Positions 35,300-42,945 of a stretch of DNA of 64,000 nucleotides are shown here, piece by piece. The notes under the pieces are model-generated. The model saw nothing but the letters and a program-made list of their open reading frames with translations. It had not been told where the DNA came from and did not search any database. Source of the stretch: Nocardioides sp. IC4_145. GTDB lineage: Bacteria; Actinomycetota; Actinomycetes; Propionibacteriales; Nocardioidaceae. The stretch lies in contig NZ_JAANMS010000004.1 of the NCBI RefSeq assembly GCF_011250565.1, positions 1 through 64,000 on the forward strand. The letters are read 5' to 3'. A program made the position numbers and the translations under genes. Position 1 is the first letter of the stretch. Each line of letters starts with the position of its first letter.

Positions 35300-36883
35300 T
35301 CAGGCGGCGCTGTCGCTGGCCTCGTCGGCGTCGTCCTCGCTGTCGTCCTCGGTGCTCGGCTGCGGCTCCTCGCCGAGCAGGATCCGCTCGACCTCGCTGG
35401 GCTGGTAGCCCCACTCCACGAGCGCGCCGAGCACGCGGGCGTCCCACGCGGTCGGGTTGCGCCATGAGTGCTTGCCGGTCGTGGCCTCCCATGCGGCGAC
35501 GATCGCGGCGAGGGTGGTCATGGTCGCGGCCTTCGGCGTGCTCGCCTTGGTCGCGATCTTGTGGCACTCCTCGTACCCCGCGCCGTAGTAGCCGGTCGGG
35601 ACGTCGATCCCGAGCAGCGTGAAGAGCATCGGGTGCCGGTGGTCCATGGCCTTGCTCAGCGAGTGGTGGCCGGTCACGACGGCCTCGCAGATCAGGGCCT
35701 CGGCACCCTTCGGGGCGGTCTTGCGGGCCACGAACGTGGCCAGCCACTCGCGGCGCACCGTCTCCGCGCTCGCCCAGGCCTTGTTGTTGGCGATCACGCG
35801 GCGGCGCTCCTCGCGGCGCGCCTCGGCCTCCTCTTCGCTCTCGCCGCCCTCGTCCGCGCTGGCGGTGCTGCTGGACCCGCCGCCGCGACGACGCAGGCCG
35901 GAGGCGGCGAGGTCGGTGACGACCCAGACCGGCACGTACTGCTGGTAGGGCTCGGCGGGCTCGCACTCCTCCTCGTCGTCCTGCTCGCTGGCCTCGTCCT
36001 CGGCGGTGTCGTCGCACTCGTCCTCGGGGTAGACCCACTCCTTGACGACCTGGACGCGGGCACCGGGCACGTTCGGCCACTCCTCCTCGGGCAGCGACTC
36101 GCCCTCTTCGGTGACCAGCCGCTCGATGCGCAGCACCTCGTCGGCCTCCGCGACCTCCTCGGCGCTCAGCACCGGCAGACCCTCGGCGCGCAGCCGCTCG
36201 ACCTCGGCGGCGTCGGCCTCGCGCTCGGCGGCCTCGTCGCGCAGCCGCTGGGCTTCGTGCGCGAGCGAGCGACGCCACCGCTTGGCGTTCTCCAGGCGCT
36301 CGACGGCCTCGGGGTCGTGCTCGAACTCGGCGAAGATCGCGGCCTCCTCCAACGTCAGGTCACCGGAGTCGAGCCGGTTGCGGCTCTGGTCGGCCTTGGT
36401 GACCACCAGGGCGGCGTTCACGGTCGGGCGGTCGATGCTGGTGCGCTTGGCGATCTGCGCGGCGCTCACGCCGAGCAGGGCCAGCTGCTCGACGCCTGCG
36501 ACGATCTCGGCCTCGCGCATCCCGGCGCGGTGGATGTTCTCGACCATCTGGTCACCGATCCGGTCGGCATCGGCGGGCTGGGGGACGACGCGGGCAGGGA
36601 TCATGCCGGTGGGGGTGCCGACCTCGGCGGCGGTGACGGTCCGGCGCTGGCCACGCAGCAGGACGTACTGGCCGTCCTCGTTGCGGTAGACCGTGACGGC
36701 CTCCAGCACACCGCGCTCCTTGATCGACTTTCGGAACTCCTTGTGGTCGGCGCGCAGGTCGGTTCGGACGTTCGTGCCGATGATGATCTCGGCGGGGTCG
36801 AGGTACAGGAACTCCTCAGCCTGGACGGCCTCGGAGGCCTGGTCGGTGGCGGTCGCGGCGGGGGTCTGGATGGTGTCGGTCAT
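35300..36883 (-). CDS. parB: ParB/RepB/Spo0J-type partition protein
   Basis: 527 residues from ATG 36883, preceded by GGAGGACAGCCGC; the longer open frame has no ribosome site. ParB N-terminal nuclease-like domain at about 25-120 (LDPAEIIIGTNVR, SIKERGVLEAVTV, LLRGQRRTVTA with the GERR-like motif, and NIHR near 110). HTH around 130-170 (LLGVSAAQIAKRTSIDRPTV). The C-terminal half is long, acidic and highly charged (clusters of E and D about 260-390), unlike short ParB dimerisation domains. No recognisable ParA is adjacent. It may partition the element or act as a ParB-like regulator. Confidence 0.85.
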   Translation of the reverse strand: MTDTIQTPAATATDQASEAVQAEEFLYLDPAEIIIGTNVRTDLRADHKEFRKSIKERGVLEAVTVYRNEDGQYVLLRGQRRTVTAAEVGTPTGMIPARVVPQPADADRIGDQMVENIHRAGMREAEIVAGVEQLALLGVSAAQIAKRTSIDRPTVNAALVVTKADQSRNRLDSGDLTLEEAAIFAEFEHDPEAVERLENAKRWRRSLAHEAQRLRDEAAEREADAAEVERLRAEGLPVLSAEEVAEADEVLRIERLVTEEGESLPEEEWPNVPGARVQVVKEWVYPEDECDDTAEDEASEQDDEEECEPAEPYQQYVPVWVVTDLAASGLRRRGGGSSSTASADEGGESEEEAEARREERRRVIANNKAWASAETVRREWLATFVARKTAPKGAEALICEAVVTGHHSLSKAMDHRHPMLFTLLGIDVPTGYYGAGYEECHKIATKASTPKAATMTTLAAIVAAWEATTGKHSWRNPTAWDARVLGALVEWGYQPSEVERILLGEEPQPSTEDDSEDDADEASDSAA

Positions 36884-36903
36884 GCGGCTGTCCTCCATGA
36901 GTA

Positions 36904-36916
36904 GAATAGAAAGAAC
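36904..36916. repeat. AT-rich 13-mer, inverted copy of one beside traA
   Basis: GAATAGAAAGAAC at 36904-36916 is the exact reverse complement of GTTCTTTCTATTC at 31492-31504. It lies 21 bp upstream of the parB ATG. A shortened form (TTTCTATTC) lies at 35236-35244 before the DUF932 gene. Confidence 0.55.
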
Positions 36917-37192
36917 TGACAGGACAAAGTCTCCCAACGGGGGCCGACGCCTACCGGGCCGCAGGGCGGACCTGTGGAAAGGTGGGCACTCGGCGAGGGT
37001 GGGGAAACCCGGCCTCACCGGGCGCGGACTCCGCTGCGGCGGCGCGGCGCAGCTGCACCTCGTAGCTGGCTGGAACGGAAGGAATCGAGCGAGGGTGGGA
37101 ACGGCTGCGCAGGGCCCCGACCGGGAATGCAGCGGCGTTGGTGTTAGCCGCTGCAGCTCGACGCCGGCGGAGGAGACCAGGGGAGTGATCAG

Positions 37193-37648
37193 GTGACGAG
37201 CCAGACCACGATCCCGGTCGGGATCTACTGGAAACCCGGCGTGTGGGACCTCGCACGATCGGCCTACCTCGCAGACCTGGACACCGACGCCGACTCACCC
37301 GGCTCGTTCGTTGGCTGGCTCGCCCACGCGCTCGAGCTCCACGCCCGGCGCTCACCGCAGCAGCGGGCCGAGCTCGCGGCCGCGGGCGAGGAGCATCCCG
37401 CCCTGGTCAGCGTGACCCGCAAGAGCTTCAACAGGAAGCACGACCTGCCCGCCTCGACCATCGAGGCGGTCGAAGACGCGCTCGTGGCCGACCGTCAGGA
37501 ACTCGGCCGGATGCTCGCCCGTTCGGTGTTCGCCCAGGAGGCAGTGATCGTCGCGGCCGAGGAGGCCCGCCGGCGCTTGGGCCGCGAGCTGCCGCCGCCA
37601 CCGCAGAAGCTCAGCAACCGACCGCCGCGGCGCCGGCCTGCCCGGTAG
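37193..37648 (+). CDS. Hypothetical element protein, possible DNA-binding
   Basis: 151 residues, GTG start with GGGGAG upstream. The N terminus IYWKPGVWDLARSAYLADLD followed by SFVGWLAHALELHARRSPQQRAEL resembles proteins often found beside ssb and parB on actinobacterial elements; a ribbon-helix-helix-like opening is possible. The C terminus is Pro/Arg-rich. It is followed by a hairpin and then the ssb promoter. Partition or copy control is a guess. Confidence 0.55.
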   Translation: MTSQTTIPVGIYWKPGVWDLARSAYLADLDTDADSPGSFVGWLAHALELHARRSPQQRAELAAAGEEHPALVSVTRKSFNRKHDLPASTIEAVEDALVADRQELGRMLARSVFAQEAVIVAAEEARRRLGRELPPPPQKLSNRPPRRRPAR

Positions 37649-37703
37649 CCGGCGAGGACGACGCCGGCATTTTGGGTCGGCACCTGGTCCTAGCGTGCTT
37701 CCC

Positions 37704-37742
37704 AGCGCCCCGGTCCGGTACCCGAGAGCCGGTCGGGGCGCT
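37704..37742 (+). terminator. Hairpin downstream of the 37193-37648 gene
   Basis: AGCGCCCCG (37704-37712) pairs with CGGGGCGCT (37734-37742), with further partial pairing inside, 56 bp after the stop and before bipartite element copy 5. Confidence 0.5.
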
Positions 37743-37809
37743 TCTGCGTGCCCTGGGCCGCTGCACGGCCAGCCGGGCTCGTCGAGCGGTGGAAACGACT
37801 TCGGCCGAT

Positions 37810-37845
37810 GTGATCGCTGCCGGGCCTGGATGACACGTAGGTGAC
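37810..37845 (+). promoter_or_regulatory. Bipartite element copy 5 (ssb operon)
   Basis: GTGATCGC at 37810-37817, 20 nt, TAGGTGAC at 37838-37845, 42 bp before the ssb ATG. Confidence 0.8.
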
Positions 37846-37877
37846 TGCGGGACCCATCAACGTCTCGCAGTCACCTA
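37838..37877. promoter_or_regulatory. 12-bp inverted repeat overlapping the ssb element
   Basis: TAGGTGACTGCG (37838-37849) and its perfect inverse CGCAGTCACCTA (37866-37877) flank 16 nt. The left arm is the second half of bipartite element copy 5. The right arm ends just before the ribosome site of ssb, so a bound dimer or an RNA hairpin could block translation. Confidence 0.65.
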
Positions 37878-37887
37878 GGAGGAAGCC

Positions 37888-38280
37888 ATGTCCACCACCG
37901 TCACCTTCGCCGGCAACCTGGCCGAGGCACCGGAGCTGCACCACACCCGGGAGAACAACAAGCCGTTCGTCACCTGCCGCGTCCTGGTCAACCGCCGGGT
38001 CCAGAACGACCAGGGGGAGTGGGTCAGCGACGAGCCCACCGCCCACAACGTCAAGATCTTCGGCTCGGCCGCCACCCACGTACACGACAGCTGCGGATCC
38101 GGTGACCCGATCTTCGTCCACGGCCTCGAGCGCACCGAGAGCTGGCCGGACAAGGAGACCGGCGAGAAGCGCACCAAGGACGTCGTGGTCGTCGACAACC
38201 GCTTCGGCGAGGTCGGCATCTCGCTCAAGTACGTGTCCGCGCGCATCGACCGCGCCCCGCACGCGGCCCAGGCCAGCTGA
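37888..38280 (+). CDS. ssb: Single-stranded DNA-binding protein
   Basis: 130 residues, ATG preceded by AGGAGGAAG. OB-fold SSB opening (TTVTFAGNLAEAPELHHTRE), then FVTCRVLVNRR, NVKIFGSAA and VHGLERTESW. It is shorter than chromosomal SSB and lacks the acidic DDxxF tail, as do many plasmid-encoded SSBs. It would protect single-stranded DNA during transfer. First gene of an operon with the DUF4192, 54-residue and dprA-like genes, under bipartite element copy 5. Confidence 0.9.
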   Translation: MSTTVTFAGNLAEAPELHHTRENNKPFVTCRVLVNRRVQNDQGEWVSDEPTAHNVKIFGSAATHVHDSCGSGDPIFVHGLERTESWPDKETGEKRTKDVVVVDNRFGEVGISLKYVSARIDRAPHAAQAS

Positions 38281-38294
38281 GGAGGTTCGCCCCG

Positions 38295-39323
38295 ATGGAT
38301 CTCGTCGTTCAGTCCCCGGACGAGCTGCTCGCGGCGGTGCCGCACGTCCTCGGCTTCAAGCCCGAGGAGTCGATCGTCCTGGTGCCCTTCCGGCCCGGGC
38401 TGCCTATCACCCGCGTTGACCTGCCCCGGACCGCCGCCGATCGCGAGGAGGTCTGGGACGCACTCAGCGGCCCGTACGGCCGCCACGCCCGGCCCGGTGC
38501 CCGCCTGGCCATCATCTGCATCACCGAGGACCGCCGCAGCGCCGAGCTGGCCAGCCAGCACCTGTCCAACCGTCTCCAGGATGTCGGCATCACCACCCAC
38601 ATCAGGCTGTGGTCCGACGGCGAGCGCTGGCGCGAGTTCAACACCGGCCAGACCGGGCTGCAGACCCCGTCGACCGCTGAGCGGATCGCGGCCGCGACCG
38701 TGCTCACCGGCGCCGCCCAGCCAGCCGCCAGCCGCGAGTCCCTGGCCGCCTCCATGGTCGGCGACCGCGAGCCCATCGCCCAGCTGCTCCCCGCGGCTCG
38801 AGCGGCGGCCGCGGCCAGCACACCCGCTGCGGAGCGGGACTGGGCCCTGGACCGGCTCGAGCAGTTCCACGCCGACGGCATCCGGCTCTCCGACATCGAC
38901 GGTGCGCGGATACTCGTGGCCCTGGAAACGATCAGCACCCGCGACGCGCTGTGGGAGGACATGAGCCGGGAGAACCACACCTCCCACATGGCCCTCTGGA
39001 ACGACCTGACCCGCCGCGCCCCCGACGAGGTCCGCGCAGCGCCGGCCTCCATGCTCGGCTTCGCCAGCTGGCTGCACGGCGACGGCGCCAAGGCCTGGTG
39101 CGCCCTCGACCAGGTGCCCGCGGACCGGCCGTACTCCATGGCCGCCATCGTCGCCTCGGCCCTGCAGAACGGCATCCACCCCCGCGAGTGGGAGCGATAC
39201 CAGACCCAGATGCGCGACCTCGCCGGCGAGCTCGACGAGTCCTTCGTGCCCAAGCCTCCCGAACAGCAGCGGGACCTACCGCGCACCCAGCCAACCGCCG
39301 ACCGCCCCGCCCCGGGCCGCTGA
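38295..39323 (+). CDS. DUF4192 domain protein
   Basis: 342 residues. The opening VQSPDELLAAVPHVLGFKPEESIVLVPF is the hallmark of DUF4192, an actinobacterial family of unknown function often found on both chromosomes and plasmids. The family's later block appears as SMLGFASWLHGDGAKAWCALDQ and RPYSMAAIVASALQNGI. The C-terminal 40 residues are Pro/Arg-rich. It sits between ssb and the dprA-like gene, suggesting a role with incoming single-stranded DNA, which is inference. Confidence 0.88.
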   Translation: MDLVVQSPDELLAAVPHVLGFKPEESIVLVPFRPGLPITRVDLPRTAADREEVWDALSGPYGRHARPGARLAIICITEDRRSAELASQHLSNRLQDVGITTHIRLWSDGERWREFNTGQTGLQTPSTAERIAAATVLTGAAQPAASRESLAASMVGDREPIAQLLPAARAAAAASTPAAERDWALDRLEQFHADGIRLSDIDGARILVALETISTRDALWEDMSRENHTSHMALWNDLTRRAPDEVRAAPASMLGFASWLHGDGAKAWCALDQVPADRPYSMAAIVASALQNGIHPREWERYQTQMRDLAGELDESFVPKPPEQQRDLPRTQPTADRPAPGR

Positions 39324-39338
39324 GAAGGGCACACCGCG

Positions 39339-39503
39339 ATGAACTACGACGACACCGACCCGATCGACGACGCCCAGCCCAGCGCCACCGAGCGCCAGCT
39401 GCGCCGCCTCGTCGTGCCCGAGCCCGCGGCCTATGCCCCCGATAAGCGCCTCGACGTCATCCACGAACCCGACCTCGACCTGCTGTGGGGAGGCCAGGCA
39501 TGA
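39339..39503 (+). CDS. Small acidic hypothetical protein (54 aa)
   Basis: ATG 39339 opens a 54-residue frame beginning MNYDDTDPIDDAQPS and ending DLDLLWGGQA, with the TGA overlapping the dprA-like ATG (ATGA). The coupling and the coherent acidic composition support it as real. AAGGGC lies upstream as a weak ribosome site. No family recognised. Confidence 0.6.
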   Translation: MNYDDTDPIDDAQPSATERQLRRLVVPEPAAYAPDKRLDVIHEPDLDLLWGGQA

Positions 39504-40549
39504 GCACCACCCGCACCGACGTCGACGACGTTGACCGGCTCGCCCGCGTCACCCTCAGCAGGACCATCGAGCCCGGAGACCTCCGCGTCACCGGCCTGGT
39601 CAGCGAGCTCGGCGCCGGCAAGGTCCTCGGCTACCTCGAGGCCGCGGGCGACGTCGAGTCCCACTGGGGCTTCGCGCTCGCCCAGGAGCTCGGCCGCGTC
39701 GACCCCGCCCAGGTGCTTGAGCAGGCCGCCGCCCGCGGCATCCGCTTCATCGTCCCCGGCGACGCCGAATGGCCCACCCAGCTCGGCGCACTCCGCAACG
39801 CCGGCGCCCTCCACGAACGCGGCGGCGAACCCGTCGGCCTGTGGGTCCGCGGAGCGCACGACCTGCGTCAGCTCGCCGGCAACTCCGTCGCGGTCGTCGG
39901 ATCGCGAGCCGCCACCATCTACGGCGCCGACCAGGCAACCGAGCTGAGCCGCGACCTCGCCACCATGGGCCACACCGTCATCAGCGGCCTCGCCTACGGC
40001 GTCGACCAGGCGGCGCACCGCGGCGCTCTCATCGCCGGCGGCCCGACCATTGCCGTGCTGGCCGGCGGCGTCGACCGGCCCTACCCGGCAGCACACGCCC
40101 AGCTGCTCGAGGCGATCGCCGAACGCGGCCTTGTCGTCTCCGAGGCACCCGCGGGAGCCGGACCCACCCGAACCCGCTTCCTGGCCCGGAACAGGGTCGT
40201 CGCCGGCTTATCTGAGGGAACGGTCGTCGTCGAGGCCGCACTGCGCAGCGGCGCACTCAACACCGCCCACTGGACCACCAACCTGCACCGACCCGTCATG
40301 GGCGTCCCCGGCCCCGTCAGCAGCGCGGCGTCTACCGGCGTCAACCAGCTCGTGCGGCTCGGTCAGGCCAGCATGGTGACCAACGCCCAGGACGTCATCA
40401 CCGACGTCACCGCCCATGCCAACGCTGCGGCCACCTGCGGCGTTGGTGCCTCCGGGGAGCTCGACGAGTCGTTCATTCCCGGCCCCGTGAGCTCCATGCG
40501 GAGCGGCGTCCCCGGCCCAGTGGCCCCGGTCGCCGCCCCCCGTCGCTGA
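39500..40549 (+). CDS. DprA/Smf-like DNA-processing protein
   Basis: 349 residues from ATG 39500. The Rossmann-like DprA core is clear: VPGDAEWPTQLGALR, NSVAVVGSRAATIYG, VISGLAYGVDQAAHRGAL, IAVLAGGVDRPYPAAHAQLL, SEAPAGAGPTRTRFLARNRV, GTVVVEAALRSGALNTA and VMGVPGPV. DprA loads RecA on incoming single-stranded DNA. On a conjugative element behind ssb it probably helps establishment in the recipient; that role is inference. The C-terminal 60 residues are low complexity. Confidence 0.9.
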   Translation: MSTTRTDVDDVDRLARVTLSRTIEPGDLRVTGLVSELGAGKVLGYLEAAGDVESHWGFALAQELGRVDPAQVLEQAAARGIRFIVPGDAEWPTQLGALRNAGALHERGGEPVGLWVRGAHDLRQLAGNSVAVVGSRAATIYGADQATELSRDLATMGHTVISGLAYGVDQAAHRGALIAGGPTIAVLAGGVDRPYPAAHAQLLEAIAERGLVVSEAPAGAGPTRTRFLARNRVVAGLSEGTVVVEAALRSGALNTAHWTTNLHRPVMGVPGPVSSAASTGVNQLVRLGQASMVTNAQDVITDVTAHANAAATCGVGASGELDESFIPGPVSSMRSGVPGPVAPVAAPRR

Positions 40550-40566
40550 GGCGATCTGCAGCAGCC

Positions 40567-40575
40567 TGTGGATAA
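40567..40575 (-). promoter_or_regulatory. Perfect DnaA box 1
   Basis: TGTGGATAA, the complement of TTATCCACA, 18 bp after the dprA-like stop, in the core CTGTGGATAAC. The same core recurs at 53828 and 57365, always intergenic. Confidence 0.5.
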
Positions 40576-40670
40576 CCCTGGTTCCGTCCAAACCCCACCT
40601 ACGCTGCTGACAGTACGAAGGCGTGCTCGAGGTCGCCGCCAGGAACGCCAAACGAACAAGGAGAACACCG

Positions 40671-40790
40671 ATGATCACCCTGACCGCTGAGCCCCCGGCC
40701 GCGGCGGCCGTCCGCGTTGACTGGATGTGGACCGTAAGTGTCGAGCGCGTGCTGGATGCTGCGCCCGACCTGCTCAACTGGGCCAGCTGA
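40671..40790 (+). CDS. Very small hypothetical ORF (39 aa)
   Basis: ATG 40671 preceded by AAGGAGAACACCG at ideal spacing; encodes MITLTAEPPAAAAVRVDWMW and ends LLNWAS. Trp-rich and short. Real translation is suggested by the strong ribosome site; function unknown. It lies between the dprA-like gene and the convergent small paralog pair. Confidence 0.45.
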   Translation: MITLTAEPPAAAAVRVDWMWTVSVERVLDAAPDLLNWAS

Positions 40791-40793
40791 GCC

Positions 40794-41063
40794 CTAGCAG
40801 CCAGGGCCGGTCCAGTTCGGATCGACCGGCACCGGAATCAGGTCCTCGGTCCGCAACCAGTCCATCTTGACGACCGGTTTAAGTGCAGCGTCGTCATGCC
40901 ACACCACCAGGGCCTCCCATCGCCGGCCCTCACGCTTCCAATCCAGGACCAGCCCCCGGGACGGCTTGAGCCGGCCCGGATTCCGGATCAGCACGAACCG
41001 CACGTCGCCGTACGGCCGCCATGCGTCGTTCTTCGGCGGGTTGGCAGACACGGCGCCGCTCAC
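40794..41063 (-). CDS. Small paralogous protein B
   Basis: 89 residues from GTG 41063, overlapping the stop of the upstream paralog. The core RGLVLDWKREGRRWEALVVW and later WLRTEDLIPVPVD align with PGLLLEWRRAGHLWEGRVVY and WIPAELL of its neighbour, so the two are tandem duplicates that have diverged. The fold looks like a small SH3-like beta barrel. Function unknown. Confidence 0.65.
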   Translation of the reverse strand: MSGAVSANPPKNDAWRPYGDVRFVLIRNPGRLKPSRGLVLDWKREGRRWEALVVWHDDAALKPVVKMDWLRTEDLIPVPVDPNWTGPGC

Positions 41064-41362
41064 TCGGTAGTGAGCAGCTCGGCCGGGATCCACTCCTCGA
41101 CCGTGGCCCAGCGCCCGGGCCTCAACTGCGCGACGTAGACGACTCGGCCTTCCCACAGGTGGCCGGCGCGCCGCCACTCCAGGAGCAGGCCTGGGCGTGG
41201 TTGTGACGCGTCGACGGGAACGCTGACCCAGCAGTGCCGCCCCGGGTGCTCGGGCCCGGCTGCGCTCGCCGTCGGCGCTGGCTCCTGGTGGACGCCTCGG
41301 TCGACGCGCACGCGGTCCTTCAAGGGGATGCCCACCCCGCGCCCGTAGCCGCCGCCCGCCAT
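41060..41362 (-). CDS. Small paralogous protein A, divergent from the ligase
   Basis: 100 residues from ATG 41362. The N-terminal 30 residues are charged; the C-terminal part (WVSVPVDASQPRPGLLLEW through RWATVEEWIPAELLTTE) is the paralogous beta-rich unit shared with the next gene. Its ATG is 11 bp from a near-consensus SOS box, so it and the ligase gene are probably both LexA-controlled. Function unknown, but regulation hints at DNA damage or transfer response. Confidence 0.65.
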   Translation of the reverse strand: MAGGGYGRGVGIPLKDRVRVDRGVHQEPAPTASAAGPEHPGRHCWVSVPVDASQPRPGLLLEWRRAGHLWEGRVVYVAQLRPGRWATVEEWIPAELLTTE

Positions 41363-41373
41363 GGCCCATAGCG

Positions 41374-41389
41374 TAGAACACATGTTCGA
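41374..41389. promoter_or_regulatory. LexA/SOS box between small paralog and ligase genes
   Basis: TAGAACACATGTTCGA matches the actinobacterial SOS consensus TCGAAC-N4-GTTCGA at all but one fixed position. It lies between divergent genes, 11 bp from the minus-strand start and 35 bp from the ligase start. Confidence 0.7.
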
Positions 41390-41424
41390 AGTGATGGGTG
41401 GCGTTGGTTTCGTACGCTGAATGG

Positions 41425-42381
41425 GTGCCGACCACCTGGGAGCCGATGCTGGCCAAGCCGGCAGCCACGCTGCCAGCGGTCGGCGGCCTGCTGGGCGGCA
41501 CTGTCTACGAACCGAAGTGGGATGGCTACCGGGCCATCCTCGAGCGCACGAGCGCCGGGTGCCGGGTGTGGTCACGCAAGGGCGCCGACCTAGCGGCAGG
41601 GTTCCCCGAGATCGTCCAAGCCGCCCTCGAGCAGCTGGAGCCGGGCACGGTGATCGACGGTGAACTCGTCGTGTGGCGGGACGGCCGGCTCGACTTCGGG
41701 GCACTGGCCCCGCGGCTGGCATACCGCGGCCGCCGCGGGCCGCGGGCGGACCTCCCACCTGCCTCCTTCCTGGCTTTCGACGTCTTGGCTGCAGGCGACG
41801 TCGACCTGCGGACCAAGCCGCTGCGCGATCGCAGGGCAGTGCTCGAGCAGTTGGCGGGATCGTGGCAGCCGCCGATGCAGCTGACGCCGCAGACCGCGGA
41901 CCCGGCGGAGGCGCAGCGCTGGCTGACGGAGTACGCCGCGGCCGAAGTCGGTGTGGAGGGCCTGGTCGCCAAGGGAGCCGGGCAGCGCTACCTGCCTGGT
42001 CAGCGGGTGTGGGTGAAGTTCCGGATCCGCAACACCCGCGAGGCCACGGTCGGCGCGGTCATCGGTCGCGTCGACCAACCAGTTCGGCTGATCCTCGGCC
42101 TCCGAGATGCCGCTGGCACACTGAGGGTGGCCGGCGCGACCCATCCGCTCAGCTCTAGGGAGTCGGCCGAGCTTGCAGCGGTCCTCGTCGGCACCGATGA
42201 CCACCCGTGGCCGGCTGAACTCAGCACCCGTCAGCTGGGGCGTTTCAGCCGCGAGCCGGTTGCGATCACCCGGGTGACCCCCACGGTGATCGTCGAGGTT
42301 GAGGCGGACACCGCGTTTGAGCACGGCCGATGGCGGCATCTGACCCGTTACTGCCGGCTGCGCCTGGACCTCTCCAGCTGA
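41425..42381 (+). CDS. ATP-dependent DNA ligase
   Basis: About 318 residues; GTG 41425 gives the usual family opening (PTTWEPMLAKPAATLP). Nucleotidyltransferase motif I is EPKWDGYRA with the adenylated lysine at about 31. Other motifs seen: VWSRKGADL (III-like), VIDGELVVW (IIIa), FLAFDVL, VEGLVAKG (IV) and VWVKFRIR (V), then an OB-fold part. It lacks the primase and phosphoesterase domains of LigD, so it is a stand-alone LigC-type enzyme. Probable DNA-damage control through the SOS box upstream. It may seal transferred DNA or support repair. Confidence 0.88.
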   Translation: MPTTWEPMLAKPAATLPAVGGLLGGTVYEPKWDGYRAILERTSAGCRVWSRKGADLAAGFPEIVQAALEQLEPGTVIDGELVVWRDGRLDFGALAPRLAYRGRRGPRADLPPASFLAFDVLAAGDVDLRTKPLRDRRAVLEQLAGSWQPPMQLTPQTADPAEAQRWLTEYAAAEVGVEGLVAKGAGQRYLPGQRVWVKFRIRNTREATVGAVIGRVDQPVRLILGLRDAAGTLRVAGATHPLSSRESAELAAVLVGTDDHPWPAELSTRQLGRFSREPVAITRVTPTVIVEVEADTAFEHGRWRHLTRYCRLRLDLSS

Positions 42382-42617
42382 GGATCGACCCTCGCGGTCG
42401 ACGCGGAGAGAGGAATGCGCCACTCCGGCCGCACCTGCTCCCGAATGCGCTCGAGCCGAAGTGTAGAAGGCGGCCGACCGCGGACCCGCCACACGGGCAG
42501 ACATCCCGGTCGCCGGGCAGTCGAAGTACTCCCACAGGCGCGATCGGGGTTTGGGGCGCCGAAATGCCGATACATATGGTGAGCGCTCATCGGAGTGCTT
42601 ACGAAAGGAGCACTGAG

Positions 42618-42872
42618 ATGGACAAGATGAAGATGCCGGCCGGGGTCACCCCGATGTCGTCGACCACGGTCGCGCGGTTCATGGCGGTCTACGACGAGCT
42701 GTGCCCGACCGTCGATGACGAGGTGCCGGTCGAGGTCTTCGCCGAGCGCCTGGTCTGGCCGCTCGGCTCGGTCCTCACGGTCGCGGAGTGGTGCCGCGAC
42801 CGCGAGCTGATCGACACCGACGCCGGCATGGGCGACCCGATCCGGATCATCGAGGGGCGCTACCGCCCGTGA
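42618..42872 (+). CDS. Small hypothetical protein before the nuclease operon
   Basis: 84 residues, ATG preceded by AAAGGAGCACTGAG. The sequence (SSTTVARFMAVYDELCPTVDDEVPVEVFAERL, GSVLTVAEWCRDREL) is compact and helical, resembling a winged-helix or small regulator. It lies 73 bp ahead of the PD-(D/E)XK gene and may regulate it. Family unknown. Confidence 0.6.
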   Translation: MDKMKMPAGVTPMSSTTVARFMAVYDELCPTVDDEVPVEVFAERLVWPLGSVLTVAEWCRDRELIDTDAGMGDPIRIIEGRYRP

Positions 42873-42945
42873 GGTAGCGCCCAAGGTGGAGAGAAGTGCG
42901 GCAAACCGGTCTCCTCGTGTCGGCCGGTTGCCGTACTTTCTGGCC

